The position numbers and the translations under genes were made by a program. The notes under the pieces were generated by a model. That model made no database searches and was not told where the DNA came from. It saw only the letters and a list, made by a program, of their open reading frames with translations. Of a stretch of 41,505 nt of DNA, positions 12,932 to 20,874 are shown in pieces (position 1 is the first letter of the stretch; the number at the start of each line of letters is the position of its first letter). The stretch is from JANNFX01 sp031380225 (GTDB lineage Bacteria; Pseudomonadota; Alphaproteobacteria; Rhizobiales; Hyphomicrobiaceae): contig JANNFX010000045.1 in assembly GCA_031380225.1 (NCBI GenBank), positions 1 to 41,505 of the forward strand, given 5' to 3'.

Positions 12932-15817
12932 TTACGACTGCGGTTCAGCAGGCGCCGTTGCGGGCTGCGTCTCATCTGCGTTGGCGCGCTTCTTCCAGTC
13001 TTCGCCAGCAGCGCGGGCATCGTTGATGACTAAGTTCTTTTCGAAGATCGGCTTGTATGTTGCGATATCTTGAGCGAGGACCGATTGGTCCTCAGTCGTC
13101 AACTGGGCCTTTAAGATATCACGGCGGCGCACCGATTCCGCATCGCCGCTGCGCGCAGCTAAGCTGAACCATTTCGCGGCCTGCTTCAGGTTCTTTTCAA
13201 CGCCAAGGCCGTTCTCATATAGAACCGCGAGATTGTACTGGCTGTCTTTCAGATCACGGGTGGCTGCATCCGTGAACCACTTCGACGCTGTGGCATAGTC
13301 AGGATTGCCGTTCTGGCGCCCGGCACTCAAGACTGCAAGATTGTGCATCGCCTTGATATTTCCTTGCTCAGCTGCGCGCTGATACCAGTTCCGCGCCATG
13401 CCGAGGTCAGCCTTGATGCCAAGGCCGCGCTCGTACATTGTGCCGAGGCGATATTGAGCTTGAGCGAAGCCCTTCGACGCCGAGCGCTGATACCAGCGCA
13501 TCGCTTCCTTGAAGTCTTGGCCAGTTCCTTTGCCTTCAGCGAGACGGCTGCCAGCTTCAAACTCGGCTGACGGATCGCCCTTGCCAGCGGCAAGACGCAG
13601 TGACAGAGGTCCAACAGTAACGGGCGGCAAATCAAGCGCGCTTGACGTCCCTTGAGCTGCCGTAGCGGTGACGGCCGTGGGGACCTTGGTCAGCGGCACG
13701 TCCTGCATGAAGGCAGCTGGCGTCATCATATTCGCCGCCGTCTCGCCGACCTGATTTGACAATTCTGCGAGCTTCTGCTGCTGGCGCAACAGCACAATAT
13801 CGGCAGCAGATTGGGTGTTGTCAGGCGCGCGGACACGCAGGCCTGGGATCGTCGTTGTGGTGTCCGAAACCGTGGCCGAGCTGGCGTCACCGGTTGCTGG
13901 ATCGTCATTGTCAAATTGCAGCGATGAATGCGGCGCGGGTGCTGCTGACGGAGCAGCTCCACCCGGCATGATCTGCTGCGTGGCGCCATTTGCAGACGGT
14001 GCCGTTTGCTTGGCTGATGCGCCGCTGGCGTTGGCTGCTGGGGCCTCGGTTGATTCAATCTGAGGCGTCCCCATTGCACTGTCGGATGGCTCGGGGATGG
14101 ACGACTTCATCAACGAGACGCTGCCTAACAAAACAAGAATTGCTGCAGCTGCAGCAACAAGGAATTTGCGCGAAGGCATCCGGATTGGTGAAGCCTCCGC
14201 GGTAGCGCCGTCATTCAGCGGCGCGCCCATGCGGCCGCGGGGTATGTCCATCGCATCAAGCTGGTCATCAAATGCAGGCTCTTCGATGAATGCTGGGTCA
14301 GACGACCGCATGGCTGCGGCGCGTTGACGGCCACGCTGGGCGTCAGCCACAAAGTCCTGTCGCAATTTATCGGTGCTGTTGCGGGCTTGCGCAAGTTCCG
14401 GTGTTTTCACTGGCTCGGGTGCGACAGGGATCGAGGGCCGCAATGGGGCGGCGGCAATCGGAGCGGTCGTTGCTGCCTGATAATCGCTAAATTCCGGAGC
14501 GCGGCGTTCCGGGTTGGCGCGCCGTTCGAAGCCATTTGGCGGATCTTTCGCTTCTGGCGCGCTCAGTGGCTGACTATAAGGTGTTGGCGCATGCGGCTTT
14601 GATATCAATTGTGAGACCGCTTTTTCGTGCGAGGTCTCAAGTGTATCCATGCGGTCTAGAACACGGATCAACGCTTGTTGAACGGTATCGAGCATCAGAG
14701 AGTTGTGCTCTTCGCCCTGGCGGCGTTCACTGATATAGCCTTCGAGAAGGTCCTTGAGGCTATCGATGCCGCCGTCTTGTCCACGATCTTGCCCAACCGC
14801 GGCCAGCGACTGAGCTGAGGCGAAGCGCTGGGCCGTCATTTCAGCAGCATCTTCGACGAGGCGCTGCAGATCTGCTCCGGCCAACTGAGGCGCAGTTTCA
14901 GGCTGCAATTCGAGTTGGGCTGCGAGATGATCAACGACGGCGTTCAATTGCGTTTCGATGTTTTCGATGCGCCCAAACTGGCCTTGCGCTTTCTCGAACT
15001 GCCGTGCGACGTCGCTGATGTAGTTTTCGATTTGGCGCAGTGCTTCAGCGTCACTGTGGCCCCCGGTTGACTGAAAAACTGAGGTCAAATGGGTTTCGAG
15101 TTTCGACAGCCGTTCATCGAGCGCCGCGATGGTTACGCTTGGATGGGTTTCATCTAGAATATGTTGAAGGCCAGCGGCGATTTCGGAAAAGCGGTCTTCA
15201 AGCCATGGTTGGCTGATCGTGCTGTGCGGGATCGTTTCCTTGGAGTGAGCAACGGCCGCTGCTGCAGTGGCGGACTGGACCGGCTGGCTTGGGACTGCGA
15301 TCGATGCCGATGCGGGCCTGTGAAGTGCATCCTTGAAATTGGCCTCTTCGTAAACACGGGTCAGCTGTTCGGCCTCGGACTGGGACCAGTCTGCACTATC
15401 GGGCGTCGCGACGCCGTTGTCGACGATATCGAACGGATCGGCTTTGCTGCCAGACGATCGCGCAGTACCAGCCCAGCCACTTGCCGCTGATCGCAAAGCG
15501 GCTGGAGCGCTGGCCACATCTGCAGCCTCGGTACCCCATTCCGGAATTAAAGTTGTCAATTCAGCGAGTGAGGCTTCGATGCGCTCGAACTCGCCGGCCA
15601 GTTCGCCACTGGCTTCTGCTTTAGCTGTTTGCGCCTGATGTTGAAGTTGCACCAAGCGGGATTTGATATCGTCGAAGTTGGCGCTGGTCTTGAAGTCAGC
15701 GCTCGCGATCTGGCCCGCGATGACGTTCAATAATTGGCGCACTTCGGCCGGCGTGCGGTTCGGCTCGGCGGCGGTCGAATTGCTTTCGCCGGTTTTTTTG
15801 TTTTTATCTGGGAGCAT
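12932..15817 (-). CDS. PodJ-like polar localisation protein with coiled coil, membrane segment and Sel1 repeats
   Basis: A 961-residue protein. Residues 1-545 are acidic, Gln/Glu/Ala-rich and largely helical, with coiled-coil stretches (VRQLLNVIAGQIA, LRQIENYISDVARQFEKAQGQFGRIENIETQLNAV). A single membrane helix follows at about 549-570 (KFLVAAAAAILVLLGSVSLM). A low-complexity Ala/Ser/Pro linker leads to about four Sel1-type repeats at 750-895 (AMRWYQRSASKGFAQAQYRLGTMYERGLG, NWYQRAAEQGNIKAMHNLAVL, KQAAKWFSLAARSGDAES). This layout, cytoplasmic coiled coil, one membrane span and periplasmic Sel1 repeats, is that of Caulobacter PodJ and the rhizobial homologues that organise cell poles; no terminal peptidoglycan-binding domain is visible. 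The ATG has GAGG upstream. A one-mismatch CtrA-type site lies about 160 bp upstream. Confidence 0.82.
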   Translation of the reverse strand: MLPDKNKKTGESNSTAAEPNRTPAEVRQLLNVIAGQIASADFKTSANFDDIKSRLVQLQHQAQTAKAEASGELAGEFERIEASLAELTTLIPEWGTEAADVASAPAALRSAASGWAGTARSSGSKADPFDIVDNGVATPDSADWSQSEAEQLTRVYEEANFKDALHRPASASIAVPSQPVQSATAAAAVAHSKETIPHSTISQPWLEDRFSEIAAGLQHILDETHPSVTIAALDERLSKLETHLTSVFQSTGGHSDAEALRQIENYISDVARQFEKAQGQFGRIENIETQLNAVVDHLAAQLELQPETAPQLAGADLQRLVEDAAEMTAQRFASAQSLAAVGQDRGQDGGIDSLKDLLEGYISERRQGEEHNSLMLDTVQQALIRVLDRMDTLETSHEKAVSQLISKPHAPTPYSQPLSAPEAKDPPNGFERRANPERRAPEFSDYQAATTAPIAAAPLRPSIPVAPEPVKTPELAQARNSTDKLRQDFVADAQRGRQRAAAMRSSDPAFIEEPAFDDQLDAMDIPRGRMGAPLNDGATAEASPIRMPSRKFLVAAAAAILVLLGSVSLMKSSIPEPSDSAMGTPQIESTEAPAANASGASAKQTAPSANGATQQIMPGGAAPSAAPAPHSSLQFDNDDPATGDASSATVSDTTTTIPGLRVRAPDNTQSAADIVLLRQQQKLAELSNQVGETAANMMTPAAFMQDVPLTKVPTAVTATAAQGTSSALDLPPVTVGPLSLRLAAGKGDPSAEFEAGSRLAEGKGTGQDFKEAMRWYQRSASKGFAQAQYRLGTMYERGLGIKADLGMARNWYQRAAEQGNIKAMHNLAVLSAGRQNGNPDYATASKWFTDAATRDLKDSQYNLAVLYENGLGVEKNLKQAAKWFSLAARSGDAESVRRRDILKAQLTTEDQSVLAQDIATYKPIFEKNLVINDARAAGEDWKKRANADETQPATAPAEPQS

Positions 15818-16203
15818 ACCGTTCCTCGTGACCGTCGGACGCTGCCGGCTCCGGTGGCGGACGCGGTTGCGATCCGAACGGTGCGGCTAGTGCTGGAAGA
15901 CTGCAGAACGAGGAACGAGCTCGACAGTGGATGATTGGAAGCTCGCAGAGCCCAGTAAATGTTCGGTTAAGCATGTTACTCCCGTCTTAATTGTCCATAT
16001 AACGTATTGAAATATAACGATATTTAAAGAACTTACCGGGGGCGCCTGACAGTTAAATTGAGCCTTTGCCGTCGCTAATTTGCGGAGCGATTCGCGCTCG
16101 CGGGCCGGGTTTGCTATTCCAGCGTCGAAATTCGAGTATCAAAACCGTATATAAACAACCGAGACAGGAGGACAGGTCCTGTCACCATTGCGTGGAGGCC
16201 GAA
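15818..16203. other. 386-bp divergent intergenic region between the PodJ-like gene and a secreted coiled-coil gene
   Basis: The stretch holds the 5' leaders of two divergent genes. Its middle (about 15955-16035) is markedly AT-rich for this genome and should contain the promoters. It includes a one-mismatch CtrA-type site (15975-15990) and an isolated TTAAC on the minus strand near 15966. An ACAGG-T-CCTGT palindrome near 16172 lies in the leader of the plus-strand gene. No gene is seen. Confidence 0.5.
15975..15990 (-). promoter_or_regulatory. Weak CtrA-type site upstream of the PodJ-like gene
   Basis: On the minus strand the sequence reads TTAA-N7-GTAAC, one base off TTAA-N7-TTAAC, in the AT-rich promoter region of the PodJ-like gene. 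Cell-cycle control of a polar organiser is plausible biologically, but one site with a mismatch is weak evidence. Confidence 0.3.
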
Positions 16204-16707
16204 ATGCCAGATTTGGGTCAACGACTAAGCCAAATTGCTGCCGCTGTGGCCATTTCAGGTGGACTTGCAGCAGGGCCAACACTGGCGGCCGCTGATGACG
16301 GCCGTTACACTGTAAACCCAACAGATGGCGGCTTTGTTCGCCTCGACCGGCAAACGGGTGCGATGTCATTTTGCACCAAAGCAGCCGCGGATTGGTCGTG
16401 CACGCCGATGGCTGATGCTGCTGACCATCTCAAGAGTGAAGTCGAGCGGCTCGAATCAGAAAACAAGGCCCTCAAGACCGACAAGAAAAACCTTGAAGAG
16501 ATGCTTGGTATGGCTGAGCCTGGCCAGCCAACTCCGGGAACACCCAGCGAAAAGTCTGTTCCGCTGCCGGGTCCAAGCGGGTCAATTCCGGTGCCATCAG
16601 AAAAGGATGTCGATAAAGTCTTCGATTACTTCGAAGGCATGGTGAAAAAGCTTCGCGAGCGCATAAAGAGATTGGAAAAGGAATCCGCTCCTGAACAACC
16701 GCTGTAG
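16204..16707 (+). CDS. Small secreted protein with a coiled coil, function unknown
   Basis: A 167-residue protein when started at the ATG at 16204, which has GGAGG just upstream; an in-frame ATG at 16066 would add 46 residues with no signal-like start and is rejected. A Sec signal peptide (IAAAVAISGGLAAGPTLAAA, cleavage after about residue 28) is followed by a short beta-like domain (DGRYTVNPTDGGFVRLDRQTGAMSFC) containing two Cys. A Lys/Glu coiled coil (about 75-105), a Pro/Gly linker and a second charged helix (about 135-160, FEGMVKKLRERIKRLEKE) follow. It is probably periplasmic and may oligomerise. It is divergent from the PodJ-like gene and 38 bp upstream of the CysNC-like gene. I do not recognise a named family. 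Confidence 0.75.
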   Translation: MPDLGQRLSQIAAAVAISGGLAAGPTLAAADDGRYTVNPTDGGFVRLDRQTGAMSFCTKAAADWSCTPMADAADHLKSEVERLESENKALKTDKKNLEEMLGMAEPGQPTPGTPSEKSVPLPGPSGSIPVPSEKDVDKVFDYFEGMVKKLRERIKRLEKESAPEQPL

Positions 16708-16745
16708 CCGGTCATAAACGCAATCTGCTAACTCAAAGAGCCACA

Positions 16746-18398
16746 ATGCCAACGATCCCGGCTGACCTCAACTGTTTGATTTGCGGCCGGGCTGATGGTT
16801 CGCCAGATGATTTGGGGCGGTTGTTGGCACCGGTGTCCGCCGCGACCGTCAGCACTTCAGCTCGAAAAATTGCGCCGCGGATCGCTCAAGGCGCGGACCT
16901 GATTGCCGCAGCCAGTTCAACAGATGTGGCGATACTTATCGTCGGACTTGTAGACGGCATCACGCCCACCATCGAGCGCCATGCGCTGGCTCTGCATCTT
17001 GCTGGCGTTCGAAATTTGTTGGTGCTGATCGATGCCGACCCGGCCTTGGCACCAGCAGATGACGAATTTGACTCCCGGCAACTGGAAGCCGAAGACCTGT
17101 TACGGCATTTCGAATTTGCGACCCTCGCAGTCATTCCAGTTTCGATTGCAGCGGGCGACAATATCCTCCTGCGAAGCGAACTTGCGCCATCCTATCGTGG
17201 CAAATCCGTTGCAGACTACCTCACATCGCTTCCGGCAGCCGGCCACGCCAACGCGCCGATGCGGTTTACTGTAGCTGCCGCAACGGGGCCGGGCGGAGGC
17301 AACGGAAACCTTATTGCTGGCGCCGTAAACGTTGGCGACCGAGTGGCTGTTTTGCCGGCTGGCCGCGCTGCAACCGTGACAGCCTATACGCCAGGTGAAC
17401 CAGCAAATATTCAGCTTGATGATCAAGTTACGTTGGCACCAGGCGATGTCATTGCATCGGCCGGCTCACGGCCCGAAATAGCCGATCAAATTGCCGCTCA
17501 TCTGATATGGTCTGGCACCGCACCACTGTTGCCCGGCCGTTCGTACCGGCTTAACTGCGGCACCCAGTCGGCAACGGCCACAGTCAGCCTGTTGAAGCAT
17601 AAGATCAACCCGTCGACCCTGGAAGAGACTGCGGCACGGCAGTTGAAAAATGGCGACGCCGGCCTCGTTAATATCTCGCTATCGATGCCGCTGGCATTCG
17701 ATCCCCATCGTGCCGGGCGCGAACTCGGCCGCTTTACGCTCGAAGACAAAACAACGGGGTTCGTTGTCGGAGCGGGACTGATCCGCTTCGGCCTTCGGCG
17801 CGCCGAAAATGTTCACTGGCAAGCACTAACCATCGACAAGTCGGCACGGGCAACCGCAAAAAGCCAGCGTCCTTGCTGCTTGTGGTTTACCGGGCTGTCG
17901 GGATCCGGCAAATCGACGGTCGCGAATTTACTTGAGCGCAAACTGCACGCCAGCCAACAGCACACCTATATTCTTGACGGCGACAACGTCCGCCACGGCC
18001 TCAATCGCGATCTCGGTTTCGCGGACGCCGACCGGGTCGAAAACGTGCGCCGTGTCGCCGAAGTTGCCAAACTGATGGTCGATGCCGGCCTGATCGTGAT
18101 CGTATCGTTTATTTCACCGTTCCGCGCCGAACGACGGATGGCGCGAGAGCTTTTCCAAACCGGAGAATTTCTCGAAGTCTATGTCGATACACCGATTGAA
18201 GTCTGCGAGGCACGCGATCCGAAAGGGCTCTATAAAAAGGCCCGGCAAGGTCTGATCCGGAATTTTACCGGCATTGATTCCGCATATGAAGTGCCGGAAG
18301 CCCCCGAGCTACGGCTCGACAGTGTCCACGCGGAAGCCGACGTCTTGGTCGAGTACTTGATCACCGATATGCAACGGCGTGGTTTACTGGTGGAGTAG
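16746..18398 (+). CDS. CysNC (NodQ-like) fusion: degenerate GTPase half, intact APS kinase half
   Basis: A 550-residue protein. Residues 380-545 are a complete adenylylsulfate kinase (CysC): P-loop GLSGSGKST (383-391), DGDNVRHGLN, RVENVRRVAEVA and FISPFRAER, so it should phosphorylate APS to PAPS. Residues 1-360 align with the GTPase subunit of ATP sulfurylase (CysN): the later beta-barrel domains are recognisable (GDRVAVLPAGR, ADQIAAHLIW, LLPGRSYRLNCGT, LLKHKINPSTLE, AFDPHRAGRELGRF, VGAGLI). The GTPase core is broken: CGSVDDGKST has become CGRADGSPDD (13-22), the DTPGHEQY switch II motif is missing and NKxD is replaced by LIDADPA. About 80 residues are missing relative to usual CysNC. No cysD is nearby. 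Best reading: a catalytically dead CysN fused to a working CysC, with a structural or regulatory N-terminus. I give no gene symbol because neither cysN nor cysC alone is accurate. Confidence 0.85.
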   Translation: MPTIPADLNCLICGRADGSPDDLGRLLAPVSAATVSTSARKIAPRIAQGADLIAAASSTDVAILIVGLVDGITPTIERHALALHLAGVRNLLVLIDADPALAPADDEFDSRQLEAEDLLRHFEFATLAVIPVSIAAGDNILLRSELAPSYRGKSVADYLTSLPAAGHANAPMRFTVAAATGPGGGNGNLIAGAVNVGDRVAVLPAGRAATVTAYTPGEPANIQLDDQVTLAPGDVIASAGSRPEIADQIAAHLIWSGTAPLLPGRSYRLNCGTQSATATVSLLKHKINPSTLEETAARQLKNGDAGLVNISLSMPLAFDPHRAGRELGRFTLEDKTTGFVVGAGLIRFGLRRAENVHWQALTIDKSARATAKSQRPCCLWFTGLSGSGKSTVANLLERKLHASQQHTYILDGDNVRHGLNRDLGFADADRVENVRRVAEVAKLMVDAGLIVIVSFISPFRAERRMARELFQTGEFLEVYVDTPIEVCEARDPKGLYKKARQGLIRNFTGIDSAYEVPEAPELRLDSVHAEADVLVEYLITDMQRRGLLVE

Positions 18399-18421
18399 TC
18401 GAGACCGATAACCCGCGATTG

Positions 18422-18850
18422 TTATCCCAATAGGTCTTTCAACCAAGGGATCAGCGGAATATCAGCAGGCGGCATTGGGTAGGACGGCAGGTCAGCTGCC
18501 CGTACCCATTTTAAGGCTTGCCCTTCGCGCGCTGTCACTTCGCCGTCCCAATTCCGGCAGACGTAAAGCGGCATCATCAGATGAAAGTCTTCGTAAGTAT
18601 GACTGGCGAACGTAAACGGCGCCAAGCATTCGAGGCATACGGTAATACCAAGTTCCTCGTGCAGCTCGCGCACCAAGGCTTCTTCGGGCGTCTCATTGGG
18701 ATCAAGCTTGCCGCCCGGGAATTCCCATAATCCAGCCAGCATTTTGCCTTCTGGGCGTTGGGCAATCAGAACGCGATTGTCACGATCAACCAGGGCTGCT
18801 GCGACCACGAAGACTATGCGACGCATTTTCTGCTGTGGTGCAGCGCCCAT
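18422..18850 (-). CDS. mutT: MutT-type Nudix hydrolase (8-oxo-dGTP diphosphatase)
   Basis: A 142-residue Nudix enzyme that removes 8-oxo-dGTP from the nucleotide pool. The Nudix box is complete: Gly47, Glu53, Arg61-Glu62 and Glu65-Glu66 in GGKLDPNETPEEALVRELHEELGI. MutT-specific context is present (VLIAQRPEGKMLAGLWEFPGG, and the base-contacting region ALKWVRAADLPSYPMPPAD). The ATG at 18850 overlaps the upstream tpm stop as TGATG, so translation is probably coupled; a GTG one codon upstream is an alternative. argJ-mutT adjacency is common in alphaproteobacteria, and here tpm is inserted between them. Confidence 0.93.
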   Translation of the reverse strand: MGAAPQQKMRRIVFVVAAALVDRDNRVLIAQRPEGKMLAGLWEFPGGKLDPNETPEEALVRELHEELGITVCLECLAPFTFASHTYEDFHLMMPLYVCRNWDGEVTAREGQALKWVRAADLPSYPMPPADIPLIPWLKDLLG

Positions 18851-19509
18851 CACGCTTTGCGCCTTAGAATCGAGACCGTTTCAATGAGCCTTGTCAGGCC
18901 CCGTTTACGAAAATGCGGGTTGGCAGCAATGATGTCGTGATGCTCGACACGATCTATTGAGAATACAGTGCCAAACAACCGTTCGATCTCAGTGTCTGAA
19001 ACAGGAAATGGCGGTCCGGTCATTTCGGAGGGATCGTAGTCAAGGCTGACCAGCATCATCACCGCCTTTGGAGGCATAAGTGCAATTAGATGGTGGGCGT
19101 AGGCTTCACGCATTTGTGCTGGCATCGCAACCAATGCCGCGCGGTCATAAATTGCTGACACATGGGCCGTAGCCGCTGCGGGTATTTTGAAAAAGTCACC
19201 GCACCACAATGCGTACGGTCCGCCCATTTTCAATACTGCGCCGTCGCGTGCGATGCTGGCCGGTGCAATGCCGCGCTCTTTGAAAAAATCATTGATGGCA
19301 ATTTCGGAAAGTTCAATGCCGGTGATGTCATGCCCGGCTTCTGCCAGCCAGACCATGTCCAGGCTCTTGCCCGAAAGCGGAACAAGTACGCCAGACCCTT
19401 TGGCCAGTCCGAGCTTGGCCCAGTGAGCGGCCAGACCGTCATGCACCGTTTTTTGGTGAAAACCGACGTCGTTGTTAATCCACCGGTCTTGCCAGAACTC
19501 GGGCGACAT
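18850..19509 (-). CDS. tpm: Thiopurine S-methyltransferase family protein
   Basis: A 219-residue class I SAM-dependent methyltransferase of the TPMT family. Diagnostic stretches are the N-terminal FWQDRWINNDVGFHQ, the SAM-binding VLVPLSGKSLDMVWLAEAGHDITGIELS, LWCGDFF and IYDRAALVAMPAQMREAYA, all in the order of bacterial Tpm. Bacterial members methylate selenium and tellurium species and thiopurines; the natural substrate is uncertain. GAAGGGGAAG upstream supports the ATG at 19509. It starts 18 bp after argJ and its stop overlaps the mutT start, forming argJ-tpm-mutT. Confidence 0.93.
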   Translation of the reverse strand: MSPEFWQDRWINNDVGFHQKTVHDGLAAHWAKLGLAKGSGVLVPLSGKSLDMVWLAEAGHDITGIELSEIAINDFFKERGIAPASIARDGAVLKMGGPYALWCGDFFKIPAAATAHVSAIYDRAALVAMPAQMREAYAHHLIALMPPKAVMMLVSLDYDPSEMTGPPFPVSDTEIERLFGTVFSIDRVEHHDIIAANPHFRKRGLTRLIETVSILRRKA

Positions 19510-19527
19510 GGGCGAACTTCCCCTTCG

Positions 19528-20778
19528 TTAGCTTCGATAATCAGCGTTAATTGAGACGTAGTCGTGTGTGAGATCGCAGGTCCACACTTCGTTGCGAGCC
19601 TTGCCAACGCCGGCGTCGATGCGGATTTCGATTTCACGATTTTTCATGTACGCCGCGACCGTTGCCTCGGCATACTCCTGAGCGCGCTCACCATTTCTAG
19701 CCACGCAATGCTCGCCAAACCAAATGCAAAGCTTGTCACGGTCCGCGGCTTCGCCTGATTTGCCGACGGCCATCACAACGCGGCCCCAGTTCGGATCCTC
19801 GCCCGCAATCGCTGTTTTGAGGATCGGAGAGTTGGCGCACGACATCGCGATTTTGCGCGCTGCCTCTTTGGTCTTCGCGCCCTCGACTTTGAAGGTCACA
19901 AACTTCGACAGACCTTCGCCGTCTTTTGCAACCTGAATTGCTAAATCGCGCATTAAGTCTTGCAATGCAGCCGAGAAGTCCTTCAGCTTTTTTGGCGGAG
20001 TCTTGCTGCTTACCGGCTCTTGGCCGCGCTCAACGGCTGCGCCGGTTGCAAACAGCAGGCAGGTGTCGCTGGTCGAGGTATCACCATCCACCGTCATGCA
20101 ATTGAATGTCGATTTGACATGCTCTGAAAGCAAGTCTTGCAACGGGCCAGATGCAATCGCGGCATCTGTGAAAATGAAGCACAGCATCGTCGCCATATCA
20201 GGCGCGATCATGCCGGCACCTTTGCAGAAACCGTGAATGGTGACAGGCGCCTTGCCAATCATCGCCGTCCGGGACGCGAGTTTTGGATAGGTATCAGTGG
20301 TCAGGATCGCGCGGGCAGCAAGTTCGAAGGCGTCGGCATCAGCGTTCTCAGCCATCCCGCCAAGAAGGTGGGCGAACTTTGCCGCATCCATCGGCTCACC
20401 GATGACCCCGGTTGATGCGACGTAGACTTCATGGCGTGCGCAGCCAGCGGCCTTTGTGGCAAAATCAGCGGTCGTTTCCACCGCCTCTGACCCGCGCTTG
20501 CCAGTAAACGCGTTGGCATTGCCGGAATTGACAACCAAAATCCTTGCCTTGCCCTTCTTGAGGGCCTTGCGGCACCAGAGTACGGGGGCGGACGCAGTTT
20601 TCGATTGCGTCAGTACGCCGGCTGCCGTTGTCCCTGGCGACATCACCGCAACCATCAAATCGGTGCGGCCTTTGTAACGAATACCGGCTTCGGCAGTTGC
20701 AAACCGCACGCCATCAAGCGGTCCGAGCTTCGGCAGGTTGGCCGGAGCAAATGGCGATACGGTCGTGATTTTACCCAT
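19528..20778 (-). CDS. argJ: Bifunctional glutamate N-acetyltransferase / amino-acid acetyltransferase
   Basis: A 416-residue enzyme of arginine synthesis that transfers acetyl from N-acetylornithine to glutamate, recycling the acetyl group. The proprotein is self-cleaved before the nucleophile Thr197 in KGAGMIAPDMATML, giving alpha and beta chains. Other landmarks are LVVNSGNANAFTG, VASTGVIGEPM, FNCMTVDGDTSTSDT and SPILKTAIAGEDPNWGR. I chose the ATG at 20778 because GGAGAGC sits 8 bp upstream and homology begins there; an upstream start would add 11 unmatched residues. It is first in the argJ-tpm-mutT unit and follows the terminator of the parvulin gene. Confidence 0.96.
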   Translation of the reverse strand: MGKITTVSPFAPANLPKLGPLDGVRFATAEAGIRYKGRTDLMVAVMSPGTTAAGVLTQSKTASAPVLWCRKALKKGKARILVVNSGNANAFTGKRGSEAVETTADFATKAAGCARHEVYVASTGVIGEPMDAAKFAHLLGGMAENADADAFELAARAILTTDTYPKLASRTAMIGKAPVTIHGFCKGAGMIAPDMATMLCFIFTDAAIASGPLQDLLSEHVKSTFNCMTVDGDTSTSDTCLLFATGAAVERGQEPVSSKTPPKKLKDFSAALQDLMRDLAIQVAKDGEGLSKFVTFKVEGAKTKEAARKIAMSCANSPILKTAIAGEDPNWGRVVMAVGKSGEAADRDKLCIWFGEHCVARNGERAQEYAEATVAAYMKNREIEIRIDAGVGKARNEVWTCDLTHDYVSINADYRS

Positions 20779-20818
20779 TTTCGAGCGCTCTCCAGATCTT
20801 GAAGTCCCCACGAAACAG

Positions 20819-20847
20819 AACGGGCCGCTTTTTTCAAGCGGCCCGTT
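20819..20847 (-). terminator. Strong hairpin terminator after the parvulin gene
   Basis: AACGGGCCGCTT (20819-20830) and AAGCGGCCCGTT (20836-20847) form a perfect 12-bp GC-rich stem with a 5-base loop. It lies 28 bp after the parvulin stop and before argJ, both on the minus strand. The T-rich tail on the minus strand is short and broken. Confidence 0.75.
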
Positions 20848-20874
20848 GCAAATCGGGTGTCGTTAGAGATCGAA

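Noticed and set aside
18407..18426. GATAAC-N8-GTTATC palindrome between the CysNC-like gene and mutT
   Set aside because: Only 6 bp and AT-rich; it overlaps the mutT stop and lacks a T-run.
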